DNA of 64,000 nucleotides from JABWBD01 sp040768665 (GCA_040768665.1 JAXGMN010000062.1:1-64000); one strand, 5' to 3'; numbered from the stretch's first letter, positions 23,548 to 34,402 are shown. Numbers and translations: made by a program. Notes: a model not told the origin generated them from the letters alone.

Positions 23548-26500
23548 TTACTGCTTGCCGTTGAGGTTGAACTGGGCGAGGTGTTCTTTGAGGAAGGTTG
23601 CGAGGTCGCCGCGGCCGAGGTCGTCGTGGGATCGGAATTTCAGGTGGACCAGATCGTACCCGGGCCGCTGGGCGTCGAATTCGGGCTCGTGGCCCAGCTC
23701 GGTGATGCGGCCTAGTGTGAAGCGGCCCTTGGGACCGGTCAGATGAAGGTAGACGGCGTCGGTCTTCTTCGTCTGGACCGCCGCCCAGGGCTCCTGCTGA
23801 TCGCCTACGTAGAGCGGCACAACCTGCTTGTTGCCCCAGACAAACTGTCCGTGAGGGGCTGTTTTCTCCAACAGCTCGAGCACTTTCTCGAGGACGCCGA
23901 CGTCCCAGACGGGCTGCCTTCCGTTGTGAAATCCTCTTCGGGTGGTGTGCCACTTTCGGCCAAGGACTTTCCAGGGCATCAGGTCTTCGGGTTTCTGGCG
24001 GGCCCGCTCGGTGAACTCGCCGAAACCGGCGATCGCCTCATCAACGAACTGCCAGAACTCAGGGCGGTCGATCTCCTGGTAGGAGTGGACCCGGAGTTCG
24101 ACCTCCTGCCAAGGGCCGTGGAGATTGGTCGTCTTTGCGCGGGGTTCGGTCCCGTAGAGCGGTAGCTCGGGCACGTCGTTCAGGGGCTTCAGGTCGAGCC
24201 GGGCGACGAGCTCGTCGCGGCGGAATGTGTTCTTGGCCGTGCGGAACTTCATCTTCAAGAGCCATTCTTCGCCGGTGATCGCGTGGAAGAACCAGCCGTC
24301 GGATTTCTTGGGCGGGCGGATCTCGACGATGGTGCGGGAGTTCCAGTCGGTCTCGCCGAACTGGCCGGAATCCTGGATCCGCTCGACGACCTCGTCGAGG
24401 ATGCGGCCGTCCCAGCGGCACGGGTTGCCGGTGCGGCCGACCCGGTCCTTCGTGTGCCAGCGACGGCCGTCAATCTCCCACGGCATGCTTGCCTCGCCGC
24501 CAACTTCATGGATCTCCACGTCGCCCTCGCGTTTGGTCAGTGCCGCCGCGAAGTCGTGCGGCTTTCGCTCGGCGTACGGTCCGGCCGCCAGCACCGGCTC
24601 GAGGACTTCACCGGTATGAGACCGGAACGTGGCGGTGCCATTGGACCGCGATTTTCCAGCGCGGACGGCATGGGCGACGACGTCTTCAGGCGTGCCGGCG
24701 ACGACCACATAGCCCCCCTCCTCGCCGGCCTCCGGTCCCAGGTCGATTACCCAATCGGCTGTCTTGATTACGTCGAGGTTGTGCTCGATCACGGTGACCG
24801 TGTTGCCGAGATCGACCAGGCGGTTGAGCACGTCGAGGAGCTTGGCCAAATCGTCGAAGTGCAGTCCGGTGGTCGGCTCGTCGAGCAGGTAGAGCGTTCG
24901 GCCGGTGTCGGGCCGCGACAATTCGGCGGCCAGCTTCACGCGCTGCGCCTCGCCGCCGGAGAGTGTCGGCGCGGGCTGGCCAAGCTTGACGTAGTCGAGA
25001 CCGACGTCGCAGAGCGTCTGCAGGATGTGCCGGATCTTGGGCAGGTTTTCGAACAGTTTCACGGCCGCACCGCACGACATGTCCAGCACGTCGGCGATCG
25101 TCTGGCCGTGGTAGCGGACCGCGAGGGTTTCCGCATCGTAGCGGCGGCCGCGGCAGGCGTCGCATTCGACCCAGACGTCCGGGAGGAAGTGCATCTCGAT
25201 CTTGAGCTGCCCGTTGCCTTCGCACTTTTCGCAGCGCCCGCCCGGGACGTTGAAGCTGAACCGCCGCGGGGTGTAGCCGCGAAGTTTCGCTTCCGGAAGC
25301 TGAGCGTAGAGCTCGCGGATCAGATCGAACACGCCGGTGAACGTGGCAGGGTTCGAGGTGGGCGTCTGGCCGAGCGGCTGCTGGTCGACCTGGATCACCT
25401 TGTTGATCATTTCCAGGCCGCGGATTTCATCGTGCGCGCCCGGAAAGGCCTTGGCCCGGTGGAGTGTGCGAGCAAGGGAGTTATAGAGCACGTCCTGGAC
25501 GAGCGAGCTCTTGCCGCTGCCGCTGGTGCCGGTGACGACGGTGAATGTGCCGAGCGGGATCCGGACGTGGACGTCTTTCAGGTTGTTGTGCCGGGCGCCG
25601 AGAATCTCGATCCAGCCGCCGCCGGGCGGCGGCTGCGGTGCCTGAGACTGTGCCGGCTCGGATTTGCGTCGTTTGCGTTTGGCGGCAGGCGGCTGGGATT
25701 CGGAGGCCGAGGCCATGCGGCGGTTGGTCGGCACCGGGATTGATTTCTTGCCGGAGAGATAGGGTCCGGTGACGGAGCCGCGCTGTTTGGAGACTTGCAG
25801 CGGGGTGCCGCGCGCGACGATCTCGCCGCCGCCGTCGCCCGCCGCGGGACCGAAATCGAGCAACTGGTCGGCGTTCGCAACGACCTCGCGATCGTGCTCG
25901 ACCACCAGGAGCGTGTTGCCGAGATCGCGGAGCTTCTTCAAGGCGTCCAACAGGCGGCGATTGTCGCGGGGGTGCAGGCCGATCGTCGGCTCGTCGAGCA
26001 CGTAGAGGACGCCGCACAGCCCGCTGCCGACTTGCGCGGCAAGCCGGATCCGCTGGGCCTCGCCGCCGGAAAGGGTCGGCGCCGGCCGGGCGAGCGTCAG
26101 GTAGTCGAGCCCGACGTCGACGAGAAACTGCAGCCGGTTGCGAATCTCGCGGACGACCTCGCCGGCAATCTTCCGGTCGGTGGCGTTGGGTTTCCACGAT
26201 TGGAATTCTTCCAAGAGGCGTCCGAGCGGCATGCGGCCCATCTCGTCGATCGTCCGGTTGCGAAAGCGGACCGCCGCCGCGTCGTCGCGGAGGCGGCTGC
26301 CGCTGCATACCGAGCATTCCACCTCGTCGACCAGGTGCTCCAGCTTGCTGCGAAACCCGGGCGAGATGCGGCTGGCCTCTTCCAGGGCCGGATACAGCCC
26401 TTTGTACTGGAAGCGAAACATCGGTTGGGAATCGGCTGCCGGCTTGTCGTTCTTACGGCGGCCGGCGGGGAAGACGTCGAACCACTGCTCGCCGGTGCCG

Positions 26501-29500
26501 TGCATGATCAGGCGGCGATGGCGAGCACCGAGTTGATCGAACGGCACGTCGGTCGGAATGCCGACGGCGCGGGCGAAGGCGTCGAGCATGAGCGGGAAGA
26601 ACCGGCTGTTCACTCCCGGCCAAAGGGCGATGGCGCCTTCGGCCAGCGTCGCCTGGTTGTCGCGGAGCAGCATCGCGGGATTGGCGCCGGTCTGCACGCC
26701 GAGCCCTTCGCAGGCCGGGCACCAGCCGAGCGAGCTGTTGAACGAGAAATTGTGGGGCGACAGCCGCTCGAAGCTCCGCCCGCACTGCTGGCAGGCGAAA
26801 TGCTGATTGTGAATATCCACCAGCCACTGGGATTCGGGGACGTCTTCCAGCACCACCGCGACGTGCAACACACCCCGGCCGACCGATAGGGCGTTCTCGA
26901 CGCTGTCGGCAATCCGCGAGCGGGCATCGCGCCGGACGATCGCCCGGTCGATCACCACCTGGACCTCGTGTTTCCGGCGGCGGTCGATCTTGGGCGGGTT
27001 GTCCAGGGGATACGTCTGACCGTCGACGCGGATTCGGGCGTAGCCGGCGGCTCGCATCTCCTCCCACACGGTCTCGTACTGGTCGCCGACCTGAATCTCC
27101 AGCGGCGCCATCAGGTACAGCCGCGTGCCGTCCGGATGGGCCATGACCTTGTCGATCACCTCGTCGGACGACTGCGTGCCGATCGGGACGTCACAGGCCG
27201 GGCAGTAGGGCTCGCCCAGCCGGGCCATCAGGATGCGGAAGTAGTCGTAGATTTCCGTAACCGTGCCGACGGTGCTCCGCGGCGTGTGGCCCGAGTGTTT
27301 CTGTTCGATGGCGATCGCAGGCGAGAGACCCTCGATGTGCTCCAGCTTGGGTTTTTGCATCTGGCCGACGAACTGGCGGGCGTAGGCACTGAGGCTCTCG
27401 ACGTAGCGCCGCTGGCCTTCGGCGTAGATCGTGTCCATGGCCAGCGAGGTCTTGCCCGATCCACTCGGGCCGCAGCAGACCGTGAGCTGATCGCGGGGGA
27501 TTTCGACGTCGATGCCCTTGAGATTGTGCTGTCGAGCTCCGCGGACCTTGATTGATTTGGCCAGTTCGGCTCGGCGCGAGCTCTTGGTGGCGCTTGCGGT
27601 GCTCGACGCCTTCTTGCCATTGCCGTTGGAGGCAGGGCCGTTGAGCACGGGTCGCAGGGCCCGGCCGGTATGCGAAGCGTCGACGCGGGCGACGTCTTCG
27701 GGGGTACCGGTAGCGACGATCCGCCCGCCGTCGCCGCCGCCCTCGGGGCCGAGATCGATGAGCCAGTCGGCCGTCTTGATCACTTCGAGGTTGTGCTCGA
27801 CGACCAGGACGGTATTGCCGGCCTCGACGAAGCCGTGGAGCACCTTCAGCAGCAGCTCGATGTCGGCGAAGTGCAGGCCGGTGGTCGGTTCGTCGAGCAG
27901 GTAGAGCGTTCGTCCGGTGCTGATCTTGACCAGTTCGCGTGCGAGCTTCACCCGCTGGGCCTCGCCGCCGGAGAGGGTGGGCGACGGTTGGCCGAGCTTC
28001 ATGTAGTCGAGTCCCACGTCGTGGAGCGTCTGCACTTTGTGGCGGATCTTGGGCTGATTCTCGAAATGGACCAGGGCCTCCTGGATGTCCATTTCCAGAA
28101 CCTCGGAGATCGACTTGCCCTTGTAGCGGATCTGGAGCGTTTCGCGGTTGAACCGATGGCCCTCGCAGACCGGGCAGGTGACCCAGATGTCGGCCAAGAA
28201 GTCCATTTCCAGCCGATTGGAGCCGTTTCCCTCGCAGGCTTCGCACCGGCCGCCGACGACGTTGAAGCTGAACCGGCCGGCCTTGTATCCCCTCGCCTTC
28301 GAATCGGGCATTTGGGTGTAGAGACTGCGGATGTCGTCGAAGACCTTGATGTAGGTGGCGGGGTTCGACCGGGGTGTGCGGCCGATGGGCGACTGGTCGA
28401 TGGCGATCATCTTGTCGAGATGCTCGAGGCCTTCCATGGCGCGATGTCCGCCGGGATTGCCGATGCCGCCGTTCAGATCGCGCCGCAACGCCTCGACGAG
28501 GATATCGTTGACCAGGGAGCTTTTGCCGGAGCCGGAGACGCCCGTGACGCAGACGAACTTGCCCAACGGAATCTCGACGTCGACGTCCTTGAGGTTGTTG
28601 TGCGTTGCGCCGCGGATGACGAGCTGCTGTCCGTTGCCTTCCCGGCGGCGCGCCGGGATCTCGATCTTTCGCTTGCCGGAGAGAAACTGTCCGGTCAGAC
28701 TGGCTGCCTTGCGGATCACCTCGGCCGCAGGTCCGGTGGCCACGACCTTGCCGCCGCGGACCCCGGGGCCGGGGCCGAAGTCGACGATATGGTCGGCCGC
28801 CCGCATCGTGTCTTCATCATGTTCGACGACCACGACGGTATTGCCCTGGTCGCGGAGTTGGGCGAGCGTCTCGAGCAGCCGATCGTTGTCGCGGGGATGC
28901 AGTCCGATCGAGGGCTCGTCGAGGATGTAGAGCACGCCGACCAGCCCGCAGCCGATCTGCCCGGCGAGCCGGATCCGCTGCATTTCGCCGCCGGAGAGGG
29001 TCGGGGCGGTGCGATCGAGCGAGAGATAATCGAGGCCGACGTTTGTGAGGAACTGCAATCGGCCGCGGATTTCTTTGAGGGCCTCGGCGGCGATCGCGGT
29101 GCCGATCTCGTCGAGGTCGAGATCGCGGAAGAATTCCTCCGCCTGGGTGACCGCCAGGGCGCTGACCTCCGGCAACGACCGTTCGGGGCTATCCTGAAAA
29201 CTTGCCGACCGGGTCGCCAGCCGCACCGCCCGCGCCTGGGGATTCAGGCGCTGGCCGTGGCAGGCCCCGCAGCCGACGACGTTCATGTATTTTTCCAGGG
29301 CCCGCCGCTGCATGCGGCTGCGGGTGGTGCGGTACTGCGAGAGGAGCTTGGGGATGATCCCCTCGAACTTGCCGCCCCACTTGTGTCCCGAGGGGCCGGA
29401 CCGCCAAGTGAACGTGATATGCTCGTCGCCGGTGCCCCAGAGGAGCATGTCCTGGAATTTCGGGTCGAGCTCTTCCCAGGCGGTCTCGAGGATCGAGCCC

Positions 29501-30540
29501 TGCGGCACCTCGAACTTCCGCTCCAAGGTATCGGCCACTCCGCGGTAAATGTGCCGCCGCCAGCGGCCCATTTCGCGCCAGGTGCCGAGGATCTCAACGC
29601 ACCCCTGCTGGAATGACCGCGAAGGATCGGGGATGAGCAGGCCGGAATCGAAGCCGTAGATCTCGCCCAGCCCCTGGCATTCGTGGCACATGCCCTGGGG
29701 ACTGTTGAAGCTGAACATCTGCGGGCTGGGCGGCTCGAAGCTGAGTTGGCAGTGGGTGCAGGCGTAGTGGGCGGAAAGCTGGATGTCGGCTGCGGGAGTC
29801 TTCGCGGCGGCCGCCTCGTCGGGTTCGGGCGAGACGATGAGGTTCCCGCCGCCCATTCGGAGCGCCAACTCCACGGCCTCGGCCAGCCGTTGCCGGGTAG
29901 AGGGCCCGGCGGTGAGCCGATCAATGACCACTTCGATGTTGTGGCGCATCTGGCGGTCGAGCCGCAGGTCGTCGGTGAGCCGCACCACGGCGCCGTCGAC
30001 CCGGGCCCGGACGAAGCCCTGCTTGAGCAGGTCCCCGAACAGGTCACGATACTCGCCTTTCTGGCCGCGGATCATGGGAGCGAGCACGAGAAACCGCGTG
30101 CCTTCGGGAAGCTGCGCAATCTGTTCGAGGATCTGCTGGCGGGTTTGGGCGGTGATTTTTCGGTGGCACTGCGGGCAGTATCCGGTGCCGACGCGGGCGT
30201 AGAGCACCCGCAGGTAGTCGTAGATCTCGGTGATCGTGCCGACGGTCGAGCGGGGGCTCTGGCCAGTGGACTTCTGGGAGATGGAGATGGAGGGGCTGAG
30301 CCCGGCGATGGCGTCGACGTCGGGCTTGGGCATCTGGCCGAGGAACTGGCGTGCGAAGCTCGACAGGCTTTCGACATAGCGCCGCTGGCCTTCGGCGTAG
30401 AGGGTATCGAAGGCGAGCGAACTCTTCCCCGACCCGCTAACACCGGTAAAGCAGATCAGCCGGTTGCGGGGCAGTGTAAGATTTACGTCGCGGAGGTTGT
30501 GTTCGCGGGCCCCTTTGAGAACGATATCGGAAACAGCCAT
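23548..30540 (-). CDS. uvrA: double-length UvrA (two fused UvrA units plus C-terminal extension)
   Basis: Damage-recognition ATPase of nucleotide excision repair, working with UvrB and UvrC. The 2330 residues contain two complete UvrA proteins in tandem. Walker A motifs G-[VPT]-S-G-S-G-K-[ST]-S lie near residues 31, 665, 1022 and 1667; L-S-G-G-E signatures near 513, 855, 1486 and 1859, each followed by an intact D-E-P Walker B. Zinc-finger motifs (C-x-x-C-x-S-F-E and G-G-R-C-E-x-C-E-G-N-G) occur in both halves. From about residue 2010 an extension holds two related domains, each with M-P-W-x-[IV]-x-G-R-[RK]-W-H-T. The start is the ATG at 30540 (M-A-V-S-D-I-V-L-K-G-A-R-E-H-N-L). Chlamydial UvrA is also about double length, consistent with a PVC bacterium. 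Confidence 0.95.
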   Translation of the reverse strand: MAVSDIVLKGAREHNLRDVNLTLPRNRLICFTGVSGSGKSSLAFDTLYAEGQRRYVESLSSFARQFLGQMPKPDVDAIAGLSPSISISQKSTGQSPRSTVGTITEIYDYLRVLYARVGTGYCPQCHRKITAQTRQQILEQIAQLPEGTRFLVLAPMIRGQKGEYRDLFGDLLKQGFVRARVDGAVVRLTDDLRLDRQMRHNIEVVIDRLTAGPSTRQRLAEAVELALRMGGGNLIVSPEPDEAAAAKTPAADIQLSAHYACTHCQLSFEPPSPQMFSFNSPQGMCHECQGLGEIYGFDSGLLIPDPSRSFQQGCVEILGTWREMGRWRRHIYRGVADTLERKFEVPQGSILETAWEELDPKFQDMLLWGTGDEHITFTWRSGPSGHKWGGKFEGIIPKLLSQYRTTRSRMQRRALEKYMNVVGCGACHGQRLNPQARAVRLATRSASFQDSPERSLPEVSALAVTQAEEFFRDLDLDEIGTAIAAEALKEIRGRLQFLTNVGLDYLSLDRTAPTLSGGEMQRIRLAGQIGCGLVGVLYILDEPSIGLHPRDNDRLLETLAQLRDQGNTVVVVEHDEDTMRAADHIVDFGPGPGVRGGKVVATGPAAEVIRKAASLTGQFLSGKRKIEIPARRREGNGQQLVIRGATHNNLKDVDVEIPLGKFVCVTGVSGSGKSSLVNDILVEALRRDLNGGIGNPGGHRAMEGLEHLDKMIAIDQSPIGRTPRSNPATYIKVFDDIRSLYTQMPDSKARGYKAGRFSFNVVGGRCEACEGNGSNRLEMDFLADIWVTCPVCEGHRFNRETLQIRYKGKSISEVLEMDIQEALVHFENQPKIRHKVQTLHDVGLDYMKLGQPSPTLSGGEAQRVKLARELVKISTGRTLYLLDEPTTGLHFADIELLLKVLHGFVEAGNTVLVVEHNLEVIKTADWLIDLGPEGGGDGGRIVATGTPEDVARVDASHTGRALRPVLNGPASNGNGKKASSTASATKSSRRAELAKSIKVRGARQHNLKGIDVEIPRDQLTVCCGPSGSGKTSLAMDTIYAEGQRRYVESLSAYARQFVGQMQKPKLEHIEGLSPAIAIEQKHSGHTPRSTVGTVTEIYDYFRILMARLGEPYCPACDVPIGTQSSDEVIDKVMAHPDGTRLYLMAPLEIQVGDQYETVWEEMRAAGYARIRVDGQTYPLDNPPKIDRRRKHEVQVVIDRAIVRRDARSRIADSVENALSVGRGVLHVAVVLEDVPESQWLVDIHNQHFACQQCGRSFERLSPHNFSFNSSLGWCPACEGLGVQTGANPAMLLRDNQATLAEGAIALWPGVNSRFFPLMLDAFARAVGIPTDVPFDQLGARHRRLIMHGTGEQWFDVFPAGRRKNDKPAADSQPMFRFQYKGLYPALEEASRISPGFRSKLEHLVDEVECSVCSGSRLRDDAAAVRFRNRTIDEMGRMPLGRLLEEFQSWKPNATDRKIAGEVVREIRNRLQFLVDVGLDYLTLARPAPTLSGGEAQRIRLAAQVGSGLCGVLYVLDEPTIGLHPRDNRRLLDALKKLRDLGNTLLVVEHDREVVANADQLLDFGPAAGDGGGEIVARGTPLQVSKQRGSVTGPYLSGKKSIPVPTNRRMASASESQPPAAKRKRRKSEPAQSQAPQPPPGGGWIEILGARHNNLKDVHVRIPLGTFTVVTGTSGSGKSSLVQDVLYNSLARTLHRAKAFPGAHDEIRGLEMINKVIQVDQQPLGQTPTSNPATFTGVFDLIRELYAQLPEAKLRGYTPRRFSFNVPGGRCEKCEGNGQLKIEMHFLPDVWVECDACRGRRYDAETLAVRYHGQTIADVLDMSCGAAVKLFENLPKIRHILQTLCDVGLDYVKLGQPAPTLSGGEAQRVKLAAELSRPDTGRTLYLLDEPTTGLHFDDLAKLLDVLNRLVDLGNTVTVIEHNLDVIKTADWVIDLGPEAGEEGGYVVVAGTPEDVVAHAVRAGKSRSNGTATFRSHTGEVLEPVLAAGPYAERKPHDFAAALTKREGDVEIHEVGGEASMPWEIDGRRWHTKDRVGRTGNPCRWDGRILDEVVERIQDSGQFGETDWNSRTIVEIRPPKKSDGWFFHAITGEEWLLKMKFRTAKNTFRRDELVARLDLKPLNDVPELPLYGTEPRAKTTNLHGPWQEVELRVHSYQEIDRPEFWQFVDEAIAGFGEFTERARQKPEDLMPWKVLGRKWHTTRRGFHNGRQPVWDVGVLEKVLELLEKTAPHGQFVWGNKQVVPLYVGDQQEPWAAVQTKKTDAVYLHLTGPKGRFTLGRITELGHEPEFDAQRPGYDLVHLKFRSHDDLGRGDLATFLKEHLAQFNLNGKQ

Positions 30541-31617
30541 TAAGCGGCGGCTCAGTGGAGTGGGTTGCGATCGAGCGAAACTATGGATTATAGGGCACGC
30601 ACGTTCACAGGAGCAAGCCGGCGAATCGTATGGGTGCGGCTCTTGCCTTGCTTGGATCCAGCGGGAGAAATGTGGCTGCCAAGAGTCGCGTTTTTCCAAT
30701 TTCGTGAAGTCCCCTGCCACCCAGGGTACCTATAGCGGGGTGAACGCGGAGCAGGAAGGCTGGGAGACTCTGACAAAACGTAGGCACCTCGCCAGGACGC
30801 GTATTCGGGTGCTTCTGATCCCGTGTCCGGCGCAAACTGCGGGAAACGTCCCGGGAAGGGTAGCGGGGATGAGAGAAAGGAAGATGGAAGAAAAGAAAAT
30901 GGTGCGAAGTCGTGGCTTATCTTCCTTTCTGTTCATCTTCTTTTCTGCTGCCTGTCGCGCATCGCCTTCCACTTCGTGTTCGAGACCGCAAAAGCCAGCA
31001 GGGACCATGCAGCGTGGTACCGGCGGGGAGAGACGGCAGGGGCGTTTCTGAGAAGGCAACAGCGGGAGCAGCTGCGTGTGGTGCCCAAGGTCGCGATTTC
31101 TCAAATCGGAGAGGGTTTGGGCACCACGCGCTTCCGGGTGGGAAGGCCGCCGATTCGTGGCGGCGGGATCTCGTGCCGCAAACCATGGGCAGGGACCTGG
31201 CGCGCTTGCTGCGGAGAGAAGCGAGCAGCGGCTGGGATGAATGAGAACCAAATTTTCAATGAACTCCAAAGCCGAGGAAGCGCGACGAGATCGGGCCGGC
31301 GGCTTCGTGGATGATGCGTCAGTTTCCGGTATGAGTATGATCGATGCTGGCGCCGATTGTCAAGCAGATTTTTCAGCCACGGGAAAGAAAAGGCGAGGCG
31401 GAGTTCTTTGCCAGGTTGGGCTTTTTGCGATTTGATTTGGGCGGGGAGTCGCGGCTGGAAGGGGTTGGTTGGGGAGGGTTTGCGCGGGCAGGCGTGCTCG
31501 CGAGTTTGCACCGGCCGAAAGCTGGGTGGCGAAAAGCCGAGAAAGATTTGCCGCTGGCGGCCATGCGGCCCTACCATCGCGTCGGAAATCCAGTAGGATG
31601 GGCGCGGTTCTAATCAC
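30541..31617. other. 1.08-kb intergenic region without a supported gene
   Basis: Open frames here lack signals, motifs and plausible composition. It contains an AGAAAGGAAGAT/ATCTTCCTTTCT inverted repeat (30874-30885 and 30919-30930) and the palindrome at 31074-31130, and leads into decayed restriction genes. Confidence 0.6.
31074..31130. repeat. palindromic repeat, second copy of the 8854 family
   Basis: GTGTGGTGCCCAA and TTTGGGCACCACGC arms enclose a loop whose sequence matches the complement of the loop at 8869-8896, so the two copies are in opposite orientation. Confidence 0.8.
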
Positions 31618-31653
31618 ATGTCAGCAGTGCCGTACAGGCGAGGAGGCCGAGGG

Positions 31654-32065
31654 ATGGCCCAGAACGTCGTGATCGCCAATCCGATCATCAACTCTCCGTT
31701 CGCGGAGTCTTCGCGGCACTTCTTCTTCGACGAGGAGGGAATCACCGACCGGATCGTGGAGAGCCGGCGGCGAAGCCGAGTATTTCGTGCCGATTGCGCG
31801 GCCCAAGAAGGCAAGGACAAGCAGCTCACGTTCGACGATTGGACGGCGGACCGGATCGAAGAGACCGGCGCCGGCAATCTCTTCATGGTCTTCGGCGAGC
31901 CCGACCTGGCGGTGACCGGGGCGAAGGACGGGCAGATCATGGTCGAGATCCGGGGCGTGGACGTCTACGACCACACGACCGGCGAGATCCGCTCCTCAGC
32001 ACCTCCGACATCGCCTGCTGGCTATTGGACACCAACTACAACGGCGAAAGCTCCGTCAGGAAATC
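31654..32065 (+). pseudogene. restriction-modification remnant (helicase start fused to methyltransferase end)
   Basis: The first part (I-A-N-P-I-I-N-S-P-F, F-D-E-E-G-I-T-D-R-I-V-E-S-R-R-R-S, D-D-W-T-A-D-R-I-E-E) reads like the N-terminus of a type III restriction helicase. It runs directly into N-L-F-M-V-F-G-E-P-D-L, D-G-Q-I-M-V-E-I-R-G-V-D-V-Y-D and, in another frame, D-I-A-C-W-L-L-D-T-N-Y-N-G-E-S, which from memory belongs to the C-terminus of a DNA methyltransferase of such a system. The middle is deleted, at least two frame changes occur, and a palindrome half cuts the end. No activity is possible. Confidence 0.6.
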
Positions 32066-32096
32066 GGAGTCCCCGACGGTTCTGGGATAGGTTCTT
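32066..32096. repeat. right half of a GGGGAC-core palindrome
   Basis: GGAGTCCCCGACGGTTCTGG and GATAGGTTCT match the right end of the elements at 22700 and 44645; the left half is missing. Confidence 0.7.
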
Positions 32097-32130
32097 AATG
32101 CGGCCCCCTGTTGAGTGATGAAGTCTAATG

Positions 32131-34123
32131 GCATCCGGAAAGCTCGCGCAGGAGCTTGTTTCCGCATGATGGAGCGCGCATACTGCCCAATCCGACACGA
32201 TTGAACACTTTCTCGCGGACGAGCCTGATGTAGTGCTTGGACAGCTTGTTCGTCGAAGCGAATTTGCTGTCGAGCAGTTACAGCGCGATGCTTGGCTTGC
32301 GCAGATCGAGCAACTCAAGTCGATTCTCCCTGGTTGCCGCGGTTCGATCTATTTCGAGTACGCGATTCCTCGGATGGGCAAGCGGGTCGACGTCCTGTTG
32401 GTGATCGGTTCGGTGATTCTTGTGCTGGAATACAAAATCGGCGAAAGTCAATTCGCACCCTACAGCATCGATCAGGTTGTCGATTATGCGGACCTGAAAA
32501 ACTTCCATGAATCAAGCCATGATCGGTTCATCGCGCTGTTCTCGTCGCCACACACGCACCCCACGTCCCGATTTGCATTGCGTTGACGCCTCACAACGAC
32601 AGACTCTTCGCCCCAATAAAATCAAACGGCGACTCTCTGGTGAAATCATCCGATCCGTTCATGAGTTTATTGGTGACGAACCGACGATCGACGCGACCGT
32701 TGGGGGCGGAACCGGTATCGACCGACGCCGACAATCATCGAGGCCGCCACGGCGTTGTATAACAGTCACTCCGTCGCAGAGATCTCGCGCGACTTGCAGG
32801 GCGGCGGCGGGTTGCGTCGCACGACGCAGACCGATTAGGAATCTCATTGCCGACGCGCGCGCGAATTCGTACAAAGCAGTCTGCTTCGTCACTGGCGTGC
32901 CTGGGGCGGGTAAGACACTGATTGGGCTGAACGTAGCGACGCGGCATTTCGACAAAGACAACGACATGTACAGCGTGTTTTGTCGAACGGCAGTCCGCTG
33001 GTAAAAATCCTCCGCAGAGCGCACGCGCAGACAAGGTCGCACGTGAAAAAGCTGCTGGCCGAACGGTCAAAGACACGTCGCTCGAAGCGAAGTCAAAATG
33101 TTCATTCAAAACGTCCATCACTATCGGGACGAATGCCTGCGTGATCCGAACCACCGGTGGACCATGTCGCGTTGTTCGACGAAGCCCAACGGGCGTGGAA
33201 CCGCAAGCAGACCTCGACCTTCATGCGGCAGAAGAAGGGACAAGCCAGTTTGATCAATCAGAGCCGGAGTTCCTGTTGTCCTGCATCGATCGACATCCGG
33301 ATTGGGGCATCGTAGTCTGTCTGGTTGGTGGCGGACAGGAAATCAACACTGGCGAGGCCGGCATCAGCGAGTGGATCGTTGCCCTCAATCAACGCTTTCC
33401 CCATTGGCGCATCCTGGCCCTGATCGCCTGGCGGACGCAGGATTCGGTGCGGGCGAAGTTCTTCGAGAGTTGGCATCTCGCAAGGGATGTTTACTACGAC
33501 CCGCGGTTCACTCTCGGTCTCGATGCGGTCGTTTCGAGCTGAACACGTGTCGCAGTTGGTAAAGCAACTGCTCGATTTGAGATGAAGCGGGCGAACACTG
33601 CGACAAATCAGACGGTACCCGATCGTGCTCGCGCGCGATCTGAATAAGGCCAAGCGTGGTTTGCGCGCGCAAAGCACGCGGCGGAACGGCGGCATCGTTG
33701 TCTCGTCGGCTGCCTACCGGCTCAAGCCGCTGGCAATCGAGGTTCGGCTGAAGCCGGATCCGTGCATTGGTTCTTAGCCGGTAAGGACGACGTTCGCTCG
33801 TCGTACTACTTGGAAGACGTTGCAACCGAGTTCGAGATTCAGGGACTCGAACTGGACTGGGTGTGCGTCACTTGGGACGCTGATTTTCGTTACTCGACGT
33901 CCGGCTGGATCACGCATTTCGCGGGGACCGATGGCAAAGGATCAACAAAGCGGACCGAAAGCTCTACCAAAAGAACGCCTATCGGGTGCTATTAACTCGC
34001 GCACGACAGGGAATGGTAATCGTCGTTCCATCTGGCGACACGGCGGATCCGACTCGCGATCCGAGTTTTTACGACCCGACCTTCGAATACTTGAGAAATA
34101 CGGGGCTTGAAATCTTGGACTGA
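32131..34123 (+). pseudogene. DUF2075-family helicase/ATPase, multiply frameshifted
   Basis: Pieces in several frames rebuild one DNA/RNA helicase-like protein: R-D-A-W-L-A-Q-I-E-Q-L-K and I-Y-F-E-Y-A-I-P-R-M-G-K-R-V-D-V-L-L (N-terminal nuclease-like domain, 32190-32520), the P-loop T-G-V-P-G-A-G-K-T (32890-32920), V-A-L-F-D-E-A-Q-R-A-W (33165-33200), C-L-V-G-G-G-Q-E-I-N-T-G-E-A-G (33318-33365), D-D-V-R-S-S-Y-Y-L-E-D-V-A-T-E-F and a final N-T-G-L-E-I-L-D-stop at 34123. At least five frame changes are needed. Intact relatives are often found in defence islands. It is a dead gene. Confidence 0.8.
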
Positions 34124-34143
34124 TAAGGAGGTGGGCGGGGAAG

Positions 34144-34402
34144 TTGAAGTCAGCCGTCCACGAACTTCTGCAAGAGACGGCACCAAATGGGCTCACGAAC
34201 GCCGAGATTGGCAGGAGCTTGGGTATCTATGCCGGACACTTGGGCATGAAGGGCATATCTCACGAACGCTGTTGGCTATTATGGAAAGCGAGGTGTGGTA
34301 GGAACAAGACTGCGAGTCGAAGCGTTGGACACTTCGGTCTCTTGTCTTGACAGAGCCAATTGCGGCAAAATGTCCAGACGATTCGCAACAAGTAGTTGAT
34401 TC
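34144..34402 (+). pseudogene. winged-helix-like small protein, frameshifted
   Basis: S-A-V-H-E-L-L-Q-E-T, G-L-T-N-A-E-I-G-R-S-L-G-I-Y-A-G-H-L-G in the first frame continues as H-E-G-H-I-S-R-T-L-L-A-I-M-E-S-E in a second and as a charged tail in a third. The pattern is a winged helix of about 85 residues. GGAGG (34127-34131) precedes a TTG start. It follows the DUF2075 remnant directly, so it was probably its operon partner. Confidence 0.55.

Noticed and set aside
24283..29616. Long plus-strand open frames (486 and 648 codons) opposite uvrA
   Set aside because: Antisense shadows of UvrA with Val/Asp/Gly-rich sequence and no ribosome sites.
30823..31314. 163-codon plus-strand frame between uvrA and the restriction remnant
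   Set aside because: Composition is not protein-like, it runs through a palindrome and has no convincing ribosome site.
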